DNA of 47,059 bases from Betaproteobacteria bacterium (GTDB lineage: Bacteria > Pseudomonadota > Gammaproteobacteria > Burkholderiales > SG8-39): NCBI GenBank assembly GCA_005883675.1, contig VBCM01000082.1, forward strand, positions 27,056-74,114. Reading direction: 5' to 3'. Every line of letters starts with the position of its first letter. Position 1 is the first letter of the stretch. Under the pieces are notes generated by a model. The model was not told the DNA's origin, searched no databases, and saw nothing but the letters and a program-made list of their open reading frames with translations. A program made the position numbers and the translations under genes. Shown in pieces: positions 1 to 10,043 of this stretch.

Positions 1-528
1 CTGGAAGAGCAGCATGTTGTTGACGAGCTTCATCGCCTGGCCGGCGCCCGGCAGGCCGCAGTGCGTGACATCGGTGGCGAAGAGTGCGAGCAGCGGCTTC
101 ACGCGCGCAAGCTCGGCCTCCCGGCAGCCGACCATCACCGAAAGCGTGCCCTGCTCCGCGGCGGCGCGCGTGCGCGCCACCGGCGCGTCGATGAAGTGGA
201 CCCCGCGCGCGGCGAAGCGCGCATCGAGCTCGCGCGCGAGGGCGACCGGCGCGGTGCTGAGATCGATGACATCGCTACCCGGCCGCAGGTGAGCGAGGAG
301 GCCGACGCAGACTTCCTTTACCTCCGGCGCGCCCGGGAGCGAGAGGAAGACGAGCTCGCAGCGCTCGGCGATCTCGCGCACGCTCGCCGCGCGCTTCACG
401 CCGTGCGCCGAGAGCCGCTCGAGCGGCTCGGCGGCAATATCGTATGCATACACCGGCTGCCCGCTCTTCGACGCCACGTGACGACAGATGGGCTCGCCCA
501 TCACGCCCACGCCGATGAAGCCGATCAT
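1..528 (-). CDS. NAD(P)-dependent 3-hydroxyisobutyrate dehydrogenase-like oxidoreductase (partial, C-terminus outside window)
   Basis: Read on the minus strand from ATG at 528, the frame stays open through base 1, giving 176 codons of a protein normally near 290 residues. The N-terminus MIGFIGVGVMGEPI carries the Rossmann G-x-G-x-x-G and the MG signature of beta-hydroxyacid dehydrogenases. LSLPGAPEV and DAPVARTRAAAEQGTLSVMVG follow the family order, although the usual substrate-contact SGG after DAPV is replaced by ART. GQAMKLVNNML near the cut end contains the catalytic Lys and the K-x-x-N pair. The reaction is NAD(P)-linked oxidation or reduction of a small beta-hydroxy acid; substrate is not predictable. 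It is divergent from the MFS gene at 558, so the pair may share control. Confidence 0.85.
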   Translation of the reverse strand, partial: MIGFIGVGVMGEPICRHVASKSGQPVYAYDIAAEPLERLSAHGVKRAASVREIAERCELVFLSLPGAPEVKEVCVGLLAHLRPGSDVIDLSTAPVALARELDARFAARGVHFIDAPVARTRAAAEQGTLSVMVGCREAELARVKPLLALFATDVTHCGLPGAGQAMKLVNNMLLFQ

Positions 529-557
529 TTCGCGCCCTCCGCGGTCAAACTATACCG

Positions 558-1979
558 ATGCTCGAGACGTCCATCCCGGCGCGCCTCGACCGCCTGCCGT
601 GGTCGGCGTGGCACTGGCGCGTGGTGATTGCGCTCGGCGTGAGCTGGCTGCTGGACGGGCTGGAGGTGACCGTGGTCGGCTCGCTCGGGCCGGCGCTCGA
701 GCGGCCCGACACGCTGGGCCTCACTGCGGGCGAGATCGGCTGGGCCGCCTCGGCGTACATCGGCGGCGCGGTGCTGGGCGCGCTCTTCTTCGGGCGGCTC
801 GCCGACAGCCTCGGCCGCAAGCGCATGTTTCTCGTGACGCTCGTCGTCTATCTCGTGGCGACGGTGCTCACCGCGCTTTCCTTCAACATCTGGTCGTTCG
901 CGATCTGCCGCTTCTTCACCGGCTTTGGCATCGGCGGGGAGTACGCCGCGATCAATTCGGCGATCGACGAGCTGATCCCCGCGCGCGTGCGCGGCACCGT
1001 CGACCTCGCGATCAACGGCAGCTTCTGGGTCGGTGCGGCGATGGGCGCCGGACTCTCGATCGTGCTGCTCGAGCCCGCGTGGCTGGGGGCGCATTACGGC
1101 TGGCGCCTCGCCTTTCTCTTGGGCGGCGTGCTCGGCTTCGCCATCCTGCTCGTGCGCCGGCACGTGCCCGAGAGCCCGCGCTGGCTGATCCGGCACGGCC
1201 GCACCGATGAGGCCGAGCGCGTCGTGGCGGCGATCGAGCGCGAGGTGGCGGCAAGGCGCGGTCCGCTGCCCGCCGTGTCCGAGCGGCTCGCAATGCGGGC
1301 GCTGCCCTCGCCCGGCTGGCTGGAGATCGCGCGGCTCATGGCGACGCGCTATCGGCGCCGTGCGGTGCTCGGCCTCGTGCTGATGGCCTCGCAGGCGCTT
1401 TTCTACAATGCGATCTTCTTTACCTATGCCCTGGTGCTCGCGCGCTTCTACGACGTGCCGGAGCAGGACGTGGGCTACTACATCTTCCCATTCGCGCTCG
1501 GCAACTTCCTGGGTCCGCTGGTGCTCGGGCGGCTGTTCGACAGCGTCGGGCGGCGCCGGATGATCGCGCTCACTTACGCGATCGCCGGCCTCGGGCTGAT
1601 TGCGACCGGCCGCGCCTTCGCAGCCGATGTGCTGACGCCGGCCGAGCTCTCGCTTTGCTGGAGCGCGATCTTCTTCGTCGCCTCGGCGGCGGCGAGCTCC
1701 GCCTATCTCACGGTGAGCGAGGTGTTCCCGGTGGAGATGCGCGCCATCTCGATCTCGCTCTTCTATGCCGCGGGCACCGCGCTCGGCGGCTTCGCCGGGC
1801 CGCCGCTCTACGGCGCGATCATCGAGACGGGAAGCCGCGACGCGCTGTTCGCCGCCTACGCGCTGGCGGGGGTGCTGATGTGCGCCGCGGCGGCGGTGGC
1901 GGCATGGATCGGGGTGGATGCGGAGCGGCGCTCGCTAGAGCAAGTGTGCCCGCCCCTGGGCTGCGACCTGCCGGCCTAG
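558..1979 (+). CDS. MFS transporter, metabolite:H+ symporter / sugar porter-like
   Basis: A 473-residue polytopic membrane protein with twelve hydrophobic segments expected and the MFS loop motif GRLADSLGRKRMF between helices 2 and 3. DGLEVTVVGSLGPAL in helix 1 and FFTGFGIGGEYAAINSAI in helix 4 resemble the aromatic-acid and metabolite:H+ symporter branches; PESPRWLI after helix 6 is the sugar-porter-type motif. It probably imports a small organic acid in symport with protons. The ATG at 558 follows the divergent dehydrogenase start by 29 bases, so both promoters lie in a very short region. The stop overlaps that of the convergent receiver gene through a shared CTAG. Confidence 0.88.
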   Translation: MLETSIPARLDRLPWSAWHWRVVIALGVSWLLDGLEVTVVGSLGPALERPDTLGLTAGEIGWAASAYIGGAVLGALFFGRLADSLGRKRMFLVTLVVYLVATVLTALSFNIWSFAICRFFTGFGIGGEYAAINSAIDELIPARVRGTVDLAINGSFWVGAAMGAGLSIVLLEPAWLGAHYGWRLAFLLGGVLGFAILLVRRHVPESPRWLIRHGRTDEAERVVAAIEREVAARRGPLPAVSERLAMRALPSPGWLEIARLMATRYRRRAVLGLVLMASQALFYNAIFFTYALVLARFYDVPEQDVGYYIFPFALGNFLGPLVLGRLFDSVGRRRMIALTYAIAGLGLIATGRAFAADVLTPAELSLCWSAIFFVASAAASSAYLTVSEVFPVEMRAISISLFYAAGTALGGFAGPPLYGAIIETGSRDALFAAYALAGVLMCAAAAVAAWIGVDAERRSLEQVCPPLGCDLPA

Positions 1980-2362
1980 CGGCGCGACACGGAGGCGAGC
2001 AGCTTCAGCATCGCCTGGTGGTTGTAGGGCTTGGAAACGAAATGGTGGAAACCGCTGACTTGCGCCATCTGCCGCGCTTCGTCCTCGGTGCAGGCGGTCA
2101 CCGCGACGAGCACCGGAGATTGGCCGTTCGCACCGCGCGAGAGTTCCTGCGCCACGCGAAAGCCGCTGCAGTCGGGCATCTCGAGGTCAAGGAGCGCCAC
2201 GTGGGGATGGAATTCCGCCGCCTGCGCGAGCGCGTCCTTGCCACCCTGGGCGAGGCGCACGTCGTAGCCTTCGCTTCGCAGAAGAATGCTGAGGACCATC
2301 ACCGCGTCGCGGTTGTCGTCGGCGATCAACACGCGGACCGGCTCGTTCGTCTTTGTTGTCAT
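1976..2362 (-). CDS. Stand-alone receiver-domain response regulator (CheY-like)
   Basis: 128 residues, a single REC domain with no output domain. The acidic pocket is LIADDN, the phospho-acceptor Asp is in LLDLEMP, the switch Thr in AVTACT and the conserved Lys in VSKPYN, so it should be phosphorylatable. No dedicated kinase adjoins it: the KdpD-like kinase upstream has its own KdpE partner, and the hybrid kinases at 7-10 and 19 kb are further away. It may relay phosphate from one of these or act by protein interaction. It reads in the same direction as kdpDE, 55 bases after the kdpE stop, and could be the last gene of that unit. Confidence 0.85.
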   Translation of the reverse strand: MTTKTNEPVRVLIADDNRDAVMVLSILLRSEGYDVRLAQGGKDALAQAAEFHPHVALLDLEMPDCSGFRVAQELSRGANGQSPVLVAVTACTEDEARQMAQVSGFHHFVSKPYNHQAMLKLLASVSRR

Positions 2363-2417
2363 GCGCGCCTCGCCATGGTGCCACGGCGCTGCACGCCGCG
2401 GGTAAAACTCTATCGGC

Positions 2418-3100
<683 letters not shown>

Positions 3101-3104
<4 letters not shown>

Positions 3105-4165
3105 GCGAGCGCCGGCTCGGCGGGCACGCTCGGCGGCTCCTCGAGCGGCAGCGTAAAGCGAAACGCGCTGCCGCCCCCGGGGAGCTGCTCCGCCCAGACG
3201 CGGCCGCCATGCAGGCGCACGATGGCGCGGCAGATCGCGAGCCCCAGCCCGACGCCGCCGCCCGCGCCTTCGGCCGCGCCGTGCTCGAACTTGGCGAAGA
3301 TGCGCTCCGCGTCGCCCTCGGGCAGTCCCGGCCCGTAGTCCTCGATCGACACGACGAGCTCGGCCGCCTCGCGCTTCGCCCGCAGGCGCACGAGCGTGCC
3401 GCTTGGCGTGTGCCGCGCGGCGTTCTCGAGCAGGTTGGCGAGGGCCTGGTCAATAAGCGCCGCATCGACGCGCACGAGCGGCAGGTCCTCTGGCAGTTCC
3501 AGAATCAGGCGGTGGCCGGCGAGCCGCTCGCCCAGCCGCTCGAGCACCGCGCCGGCGATCTCGGCGAGCGAATCCCAGTCGCGCTGGAGCTCGATCGCGC
3601 CGCTCTCGAGGCGCGTCATCTGCAGGAGCTTCGCCACCTGCTCGGACATCTCGCGCGCCTGCTCGTACACGCTGCGCGCGAGCGCCTGGCGCTCCTCGGC
3701 GCTCAGGCGCTCGCCGCGCTCGGCGAGGCTCGAGGAAGCGCCGCACATCACGGCGAGCGGCGTGCGCAGATCGTGCGAAATGGAAGCGAGCAGCGTGCTT
3801 CGCAGCCGTTCCGTTTCGGCGGCCGCCTCGAGCTTCGCCTGCGCGCGCGCCCGCGCGCGGACGCTGTCGGTGAGCCCGGAGATGATGAGGCCGACGGCGA
3901 GCATGATGCCGAAGGTGAGCAGGTACTGGACATCCTCCACCGTGAATGTCCCCTGTGGCGGCACGAAGAGATAATCGAAGGCGGCGATGCTCAGCACCGA
4001 GGTCACCACCGCCGGCCCGCGGCTGTAGCGCAGCGCCACGATCACCACCGCGAGCAGGTACACCATGGCGATGTTGACGAGGTCGAAGCGTCCGTGCATC
4101 GCCACGCCCGCGGCGGTGCACGCCGCGGTAGCGCCTGCCGCCCACGCGTAGCCGGTCCACCGCAT
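3101..4165 (-). CDS. kdpD: Short KdpD-like sensor histidine kinase (lacks the KdpD/USP N-terminal domains)
   Basis: Start chosen at the ATG at 4165 (MRWTGYAW); the open frame continues upstream to 4312 but that part runs into kup. The 354-residue protein has four membrane segments of DUF4118 type in the first ~120 residues (for example VNIAMVYLLAVVIVAL), then HisKA with H-box ISHDLRTPLAV, N-box LLENAARHT, and ATP-lid boxes EDYGPGLP and GVGLGLAICRAIVRLHGG. Full-length KdpD is near 890 residues and begins with a cytoplasmic KdpD sensor domain and a USP domain that sense K+ and c-di-AMP; both and the GAF segment are absent. Kinase competence looks intact; the signal must come through the membrane domain. 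Confidence 0.88.
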
Positions 4166-4184
4166 GGAGCTAATGTAGCGCGGC

Positions 4185-4227
4185 TGCGCGTAAAGAACTC
4201 GCAATGCGCGTAAAGACGCCGTAAAGA
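4185..4227. promoter_or_regulatory. Three TAAAGA repeats between divergent kdpDE and kup (candidate KdpE operator)
   Basis: TGCGCGTAAAGA occurs twice exactly (4185-4196 and 4205-4216) and CCGTAAAGA once more (4219-4227). The TAAAGA cores begin at 4191, 4211 and 4222, spacings of 20 and 11 bases, about two turns and one turn of the helix. On the other strand the last two read TCTTTAC-N4-TCTTTAC. OmpR/KdpE-family regulators bind tandem direct repeats with an 11-base period, and the array lies upstream of both divergent genes. Function is inferred. Confidence 0.5.
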
Positions 4228-4279
4228 AATGGGCCGCGCGACGGCCGCCGCGAGGTTGCAAGCGTACAGTGCGCCCGCC

Positions 4280-6093
4280 ATGAGAGTTGCGCTCGGCGCC
4301 CCGCCGCAGCAATCCACCGCTGCCTTATCCCTCCTTGCGCTCGGCGTGGTGTACGGCGACATCGGCACGAGCCCGCTCTACGCCGTCAAAGAGACGTTCA
4401 ATCCGGAGCACGGCATCGCGTTCAACGAGGCAAACATCGTCGGCGGGCTCTCGACCATCTTCTGGATCCTGATGGTCGTGGTATCGCTGAAATACGTCGT
4501 GCTCGTGCTTCGGGCGGACAACCGCGGCGAGGGCGGCATCATGGCGCTGCTCGCCATGGCGACCGCATCGATCAAGCGCCACCCGCAGTGGACGAGCGCC
4601 CTCCTCCTCATCGGCGTGTTCGGCGCATCGCTCTTTTACGGCGACGCGGTGCTCACGCCCGCGATCTCGGTGCTCTCGGCAATCGAAGGACTGGAAGTCG
4701 GCACCGCGGCCTTCAAGCCCTATATCGTGCCGCTCGCCGCCGCGATTCTCATCGGCCTCTTCCTCATCCAGAAGCAGGGCACCGGCTTTGTCGGCATGCT
4801 GTTCGGCCCGGTGATGGTGCTCTGGTTCCTCGCGCTGGGTGCAATAGGCGTCTGGAACATCGCCCCGCATCCCGAGATCCTTGCCGCGCTGAACCCGCTC
4901 CATGCGGCTCGCTTCGTCACCGGGCATGGGCTCGCCTCGTTCATCGTGCTGGGCTCGGTGCTCCTCGCCATCACCGGCGCCGAGGCGCTGTATGCCGATG
5001 TCGGCCACTTCGGCAAGCGCCCGGTGCGCATCGCCTGGTTCGCGCTCGTGGCGCCGGCGCTGGTGCTGAATTACTTCGGCCAGGGGGCGCTACTCATCGC
5101 CAATCCCAAGGCGCTGGAAAACCCTTTCTATCTCTCCTACCCCGGCTGGGCGCTCTACCCCATGGTCGTGCTCGCCACGGCGGCGACCATCATCGCGTCG
5201 CAGGCGACGATCTCGGGCGCCTACTCGATGACGCGCCAGGCGATCCAGCTCGGCTATCTGCCGCGCATGGACATCGAGCACACGTCGGCGAAGACCTACG
5301 GCCAGATCTACATACCGGCTGTGAACTGGACACTGCTCGTCGTGGTCGCGCTCGCCGTGGTCGGCTTCGGTTCTTCGACAAAGCTCGCCAACGCCTATGG
5401 CGTGGCCGTGATGGGCACGATGCTCATGACCACGTTCCTGACGTTCTTCGTTATTCGCTATGGTTGGGGCTACCCGCTCTGGCTCTGCCTGCTCGCGACA
5501 GGTTTCTTCATGCTGATGTGTTCGTCGTGATGATCACCTGGCGGCGCGGGCGCGAGATCATGACCGAACGGCTGCGCGACGAAGCGGTGCCGCTCGAGCC
5601 CTTCATGAAGTCGCTCTTGCGCGAGCCGCCGCAGCGCGTGCCCGGCACCGCGGTCTATCTGACCGCCGCGCCCGAGGCCACGCCGGCGGCGCTGCTGCAC
5701 ACACTCAAGCACTTCCAGACGCTGCACGAGCGAGTGGTGTTCCTCACGATCGAATTCCGCGAGCTGCCGTGGGTCCCGTTCGAAAAGCGCGTGATCTGCG
5801 AAAAGATGCGCGCCAATTGCTGGCGCGTGCGCGTGCGCTACGGGTTCATGAACCGGCCCGATGTGACGCGGGCGCTCGAGCAGTGCGGGGCGCTCGGGCT
5901 CGACATCGATCCGATGCAGACCTCGTACTTCGTCTCGCGCCAGCGCGTCGTCCCGGGCATCGCGCCCGGCGGCATGGCGTTCTGGCGCGAGCGCCTGTTC
6001 GCCGCCATGGCGCGCAACGCCGGCAACGTCACCGATTACTTCAACATCCCGACCAACCGGGTGGTCGAGCTCGGAACGCGCGTGCTGATCTAG
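4280..6093 (+). pseudogene. kup: Potassium transporter Kup, disrupted by an internal deletion and frameshift
   Basis: The N-terminal part (4280 to about 5518) reads [11 protein letters not shown] then [46 protein letters not shown] and [15 protein letters not shown], all diagnostic Kup/HAK/KUP motifs of K+ uptake permeases. It ends prematurely at 5528-5530 after GFFMLMCSS. The rest continues in the next frame from [13 protein letters not shown] to NRVVELGTRVLI at 6093, the cytoplasmic C-terminal domain. In other Kup proteins about 25 residues, including a FFxANxxK...GGWxPL helix, lie between these blocks, so roughly 76 bases are missing. The ATG at 4280 is preferred over 4229 because Kup similarity starts just after it. 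As written the gene is non-functional; deletion versus assembly loss is open. Confidence 0.88.
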
Positions 6094-6275
6094 ATGCGGC
6101 CGGTTTCGCGCTTGAGCGAACGGGCGCGGCGCTTGGCGAGCGCTTCGCTGGTGGTGCGACCGCGCTCGCTCAAACGGCCTTGGCGCGGCGCGAGCGTAGC
6201 GCGCAGCGCGACCGGGCGGACGCTGCCTTTGCCAGCGGCGCCCTTTGGGCGCCGCAGGCGGCGACGCGGCCGCAT
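6090..6275 (-). other. Arg-rich open frame downstream of DUF6496 gene (doubtful; may be its shifted tail)
   Basis: 61 codons rich in Arg, Ala and Lys, starting at an ATG that overlaps the DUF6496 stop (TGATG at 6273-6277) and ending in a TAG that shares CTAG with the kup stop. Its composition matches the basic tail of DUF6496 proteins, and its frame relative to that gene equals a loss of 3n+1 bases, as in the other broken genes here. It may be a separated C-terminal tail, a small basic protein, or only a chance frame in GC-rich DNA. Confidence 0.25.
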
Positions 6276-6697
6276 CAGCGGCGCGCCTGGCGGGTGCGGG
6301 CGGCCTTGCGCGCGGCGCGCGAGCGATCCGCGGCCGAGCGCCGCCGTGCGGCGCGATGCGTCTGGCGCGAGAGCGCGCGGTGCGAGGCGGCGCGGCGCGG
6401 CTCGCGCTTGAGCGCCCGCGTGGTTGCGCGGCTACGCGTGCCCGAGACGTCACGCCCGTGGATGCGGCGCGAGCTCGCGCGCTTGCGCGTGCGCTTGCCC
6501 TTGGGCGGCAGCGGCACGCCGGCGCGGCGCGCCTTCGACAGGCCGATGGCGATCGCCTGGCGCGCGGAGCGCGCGCCGTGCTTGCCCTTGCGGATGTCTT
6601 CCATCTCCTCGCGGACGAACTCGCCCGCGACGCTGCTCGGCGACTTACCGGCGCGCGCTTTTCGGCGCGCGCGTTCTAGCGTGCGTTTTTCTGGCAT
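6275..6697 (-). CDS. DUF6496-family basic protein
   Basis: 140 residues, strongly basic. The first ~60 residues (MPEKRTLERARRKARAGKSP, FVREEMEDIRKGKHGARSAR, QAIAIGLSKARRAGVPLPP) are the conserved DUF6496 region; the remainder is an Arg/Ala/Ser tail with repeated RxxSRAARKAAR-like units reminiscent of histone H1-type tails. Nucleic-acid binding is plausible from charge but not shown. It overlaps the end of the DUF3175 gene by about 50 bases in another frame, so the two are probably co-transcribed. Both families are often seen near stress and DNA-repair genes in Betaproteobacteria, as here. Confidence 0.75.
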   Translation of the reverse strand: MPEKRTLERARRKARAGKSPSSVAGEFVREEMEDIRKGKHGARSARQAIAIGLSKARRAGVPLPPKGKRTRKRASSRRIHGRDVSGTRSRATTRALKREPRRAASHRALSRQTHRAARRRSAADRSRAARKAARTRQARR

Positions 6698-6980
6698 GAG
6701 GTTTCCTTCCGTAGAGTTTTCTCAACTCGTCCTTCGCGCGCTCGAGCACGGCGCGCTGCGAGCGCGACAGGCCGTGGCCTGCGCGGTTGAGGTGGAAGTT
6801 GAGCATCGACATGGCGGAGCGAAACGGCGCGCTCTTGCGCCGGCGGCTGCGCTCTGCGGAGCGCTTGAGCGACCTTGCCACCGCGCGCGGCGAGCCCTTG
6901 GTGAAGACGCCGCGCTCGAGGTCGAGCGCATTGCTCGTACGCATGACGTGCGCCGACCAGCGTTTGCCCCGCTTTGCCAT
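6645..6980 (-). CDS. DUF3175-family protein
   Basis: 111 residues. MAKRGKRWSAHVMRTSNALD and LERGVFTKGSPRAVARSLKR followed by SAERSRRRKSAPFRSAMSML and LERAKDELRKLYGR match the short DUF3175 family over its full length. Function is unknown; the protein is basic and small, possibly DNA- or RNA-associated. The basic tail after LYGR runs into the overlapping DUF6496 gene. No Shine-Dalgarno is visible before the ATG at 6980; a very good sigma-54-type element ends only 13 bases upstream (see 6992-7008). Confidence 0.8.
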   Translation of the reverse strand: MAKRGKRWSAHVMRTSNALDLERGVFTKGSPRAVARSLKRSAERSRRRKSAPFRSAMSMLNFHLNRAGHGLSRSQRAVLERAKDELRKLYGRKPHARKTHARTRAPKSARR

Positions 6981-6991
6981 ACGGGGCGCCG

Positions 6992-7008
6992 AGCAATGCT
7001 TGTGCCTA
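6992..7008 (-). promoter_or_regulatory. Sigma-54-type promoter candidate upstream of DUF3175
   Basis: Minus strand TAGGCACAAGCATTGCT: GGCAC at -24, TTGCT at -12, with the required GG-to-GC spacing (12 bases from second G to C). Best sequence match in the window. The first TAG is also the stop codon of the upstream histidine kinase. The predicted start of transcription falls about 2 bases before the ATG at 6980, so either the mRNA is nearly leaderless or the true start codon is further inside. Confidence 0.5.
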
Positions 7009-7892
7009 GACGGCGGCCCTGGAGCGCTGCTCCGTCCTCAAGGCGGCGCGGATCGCGGTGATCAGCTTCTCGGCGTCGACCGGCTTGTCGACGCGATCGA
7101 CGAATCCGGCCGCCGTCAGGCGCTCGCGCTCGATTTGCGTGAAGGCGGTAAGGGCGAGCGCCGGCGTGTAGCGCTCGTTGCCGCGCGCGAGCTCGATGGC
7201 GCGCGCGCGCCGCAGCGCCTCGAAGCCGTCCTCGCCCGGCATCGCGAGGTCGATGAGGAGCACGTGGGGGCCCTGCCCCGGCTGCAGGCCCTCGAGCGCA
7301 GCGCCGAGCGAGCGGCCGGAGTTGAAGCACTCGACCTCGGCGCCCGCCTGGCGCAGCGTGAGGGCGAGCACCTCGTGCGCATCGACGTCGTCGTCGGTGA
7401 CCCAGACGCTGACGCCCTTCAGCGCGCCGGCGGTCGAGCGGCGCCGGTCGCCCGAGGGCAGGCGCGCAAGCGCGGCGACCGCGGAGGCGGGCGCGCCGGG
7501 CAGGTCCACCGTGAACGTGGCGCCGCGTCCCGGGCCGGCGCTGTCGGCGCGCACCTGGCCGCCGTGCAAGAGCGCGATGTGCCGCACGAGCGCGAGCCCG
7601 ATGCCGAGGCCGCCGGCGCGGCGCGCGGCCGAGGTGTCGGCCTGGGTGAAGCGATCGAACACATGCGGCAGGAACGCCGGCGCGATGCCGATGCCGTTGT
7701 CCTTCACCTGGAGCTGCACGCGTTCGCCGCTCTTGTGCAGGATCACGCTGACGGCGCCCTGCTCGGGCGTGAACTTGACCGCGTTCGAAAGCAGGTTCGA
7801 GACGAGCTGCTGCAGGCGCCCGGCGTCGCCGATCACCATGGTCGCCGGATCGGCCGGCGCGAAGCGCAGCTCGATGTGCTTCGCCTGCGCCA

Positions 7893-8039
7893 CCGGCCGT
7901 GCTGCGTCGAGCGCGGCGTGCACGGTATCCACGAGGTTGACGACGCGCCGCTCGATCGTCAGCTTGCCCGACACGATGCGCGAAGTGTCGAGGAGATCGT
8001 CGATCAGGCGCGTCTGGTGATCGACGTTGCGCTTGATCG
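7893..8039. repeat. Inverted repeat copy A (native HisKA segment), 147 bp
   Basis: This segment encodes the kinase dimerisation helices (IKRNVDHQTRLIDDLLDTSR region) in the minus-strand gene and belongs to a natural HisKA domain. Its exact reverse complement recurs at 8731-8877, with mismatches at the bases immediately outside both ends (8040/8730 and 7892/8878). The two copies flank 691 bases. Confidence 0.95.
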
Positions 8040-8730
8040 CCTTGGAGGCGCGCTCCACCAGCACGCCGTCGAGCGGCCGCGTCGTGGCAAGCAAATGGCT
8101 CCAGCCGCGAAGCGCGTTGAGCGGCGAGCGCAGCTCGTGCGACACGATGGCGAGGAACTCGTCCTTCGCGCGGTTGGCGCGTTCGGCCTCCGCGCGCAGG
8201 CGCTGCTCGGCGACCACCAGCTTTTCCAGCTCGCGCTGCGCGTGCTTGCGCTCGGTGATGTCGGTGGCGACGCCGATCAGGCCGATGACCCGTCCCTGCT
8301 CGTCTCGCAGCGGCGACTTGGTGGTGAGGTAGGTGCGCTCGCCCGCCGGCGTGTTGAGCAGCTCCTCGACGATCATGGTCTCGCCCGCTTCGAGCACCAG
8401 GCGCTCGTTGTCGTCGAGCGACGCCGCTTCCTCGGCGCTCTTGCCCACCGCCCGGCTCCATGCCGGGTTCGCCATCAAGAGCCGCCCCTGCCGGTCCTTG
8501 GCGAAGATCAGGTCCGGCGTGCTGGTCGTGATGGCATTCAACAGTGCATTGCGCTCGCGCAGCGCTGCGCTTGCGCGCTCGAGCGCGGCGGTGCGGCGTA
8601 CCACGCGCTGGTCGAGCTCGGTGTACGCCTCGCGCATGGCGCGCTCTGACTGGCGCTGCGCCGACACTTCGCGCAGCACGAGCACCGCGCCGAGCAGCCC
8701 GTCGCCGTCGAGAATCGGCGCGGCGTTCGC

Positions 8731-8877
8731 CGATCAAGCGCAACGTCGATCACCAGACGCGCCTGATCGACGATCTCCTCGACACTTCGCGCATCGTGTC
8801 GGGCAAGCTGACGATCGAGCGGCGCGTCGTCAACCTCGTGGATACCGTGCACGCCGCGCTCGACGCAGCACGGCCGG
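8731..8877. repeat. Inverted repeat copy B (intruding), 147 bp
   Basis: Perfect reverse complement of 7893-8039, sitting in the middle of the first PAS domain. 147 bases is 49 codons, so both flanks keep the same frame. About 15-20 PAS residues expected between GGE and ANAAPIL are missing, so the copy replaces rather than merely adds sequence. Confidence 0.95.
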
Positions 8878-10043
8878 CTCGCCGCCGGCGGCCGCCGCAG
8901 CGCGCGTCTGCAGCGCGGCGTTGAGCGGGTTGCGCAGGCTCTTGCCGTCGCGCTCGTCGTAGAGCGCGAGGAGCTCATCGAGCGGCCGCCCGGCGGCCTC
9001 CGCCGCGCGCCAGCCGGTGAGGCGCTGCGCGGCGGCGTTGAGGAAGCGCACGCGCCCGGAAGCGTCCGTGGCGATCACGCCGTCGCCGATGCTCGCGAGG
9101 GTCACCTGCAGCCATTCGCGCTGCTCGGTGGCGGCGCCCTCGGCCTGCGCGCGCTGCGCCGCCGCCTGGTCGAGCGTGCGCGCCACCCACAGGATGAGCG
9201 AGCTGAACCAGGCGATCATCACCAGCGTGAAGAGCGCCATGCCGAACGCCTCGCCGAAGAGCCCTTCGCGCTCGGCGTAAAGGCGCATCCACCCTACCGC
9301 GATCGGCACGACGAACGCCGCCGGCAGGAGCCAGCGCGTGACCACCGCGCCGGTGCGCTTGGAGGCGAGCGTGTCGAGCAGCCATTCGCTCGGGCGTGCG
9401 GCGGCGAGGCCGATCGCGGCGAGCATGGTCGCCACCGCGGCGGGCGCGGAAAATCCGAGGAGCGGCGCCGCGATGTCGAAGCGCAGCACGCGCAGGCTCA
9501 AGCCCAGCAGCGCGAAGAACGCGACCGCACCGACGATCGCCGCCACCACGCTCGTCGCCGGCGCGCGGAACACCAGGCGCTCGCGCTCGAGCGGCGTGAC
9601 GAGCGCAAGCAGGATGAGCGTGATGCACGCCGCGATCGACAGGCGCGCCGGCATCTCGCCGCCGCCCGGCGCGAGCCAGTGGAAGCTCATGCCGATCGGC
9701 AGCCCGGCGAGCGTTTCGGCAAGCGTGAGCACGCCGATCGTCGCGGCGAGCGCCGCCGCGACGCGCGCGCTCCGCGGCCTGCCGCGCTCGGCGGCGAAGA
9801 AGCTCGTCGCGAGCAGCACCAGCGCGAGCGCCGCCGCCGGCGACATCGGCGCGAAATCGGCGCCGAGATCGCGCAGCGCCGGCACGCCGAGCACCCAGCC
9901 CCAGATGGCCGCCGCGCCGAGCGCCGCCACGATGCCGAAGGCGGCGCGTGAGACGCGCGCGAGCCTCTCCAGTAGCGTTGCGGAGGTTCGCATCCGAGCC
10001 GCAGCCTAGCGGCGCGACGAGCGAGTTTCTATCGGCCGAATGG

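Larger units (their letters stand above)
7006..9993 (-). pseudogene. Membrane PAS-PAS hybrid histidine kinase interrupted by an inverted copy of its own DNA
   Basis: Two halves lie in the same reading frame. From ATG at 9993 to 8878: about 270 residues with seven or eight hydrophobic segments, then a PAS domain (SIGDGVIATDASGRVRFLNA). From 8730 to the stop at 7006: end of that PAS domain (ANAAPILDGDGLLGAVLVL), a second PAS (STPDLIFAKDRQGRLLMANP), HisKA with IVSHELRSPLNAL, HATPase (LLSNAVKFT, VKDNGIGI, GGLGIGLALVRHIALLHGG) and a C-terminal REC with LLIDLAMP and VDKPVD. Between them, 8731-8877 is a perfect 147-base reverse complement of 7893-8039 (the HisKA region) and introduces an in-frame stop at 8830-8832. 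Without it the protein would be about 950-990 residues. Either a real rearrangement inactivated the kinase or the contig is chimeric. Confidence 0.88.

Noticed and set aside
2384-2399. GGCGCTGCACGCCG shared between the receiver-gene leader and the csbD leader (18857-18870)
   Set aside because: GC-rich 14-mer with hairpin symmetry; no further shared context, so not treated as a regulatory motif.
5490-5540. Programmed frameshift or translational bypass in kup
   Set aside because: No slippery heptamer or take-off/landing codons are seen, and homology shows that residues are missing rather than merely out of frame.
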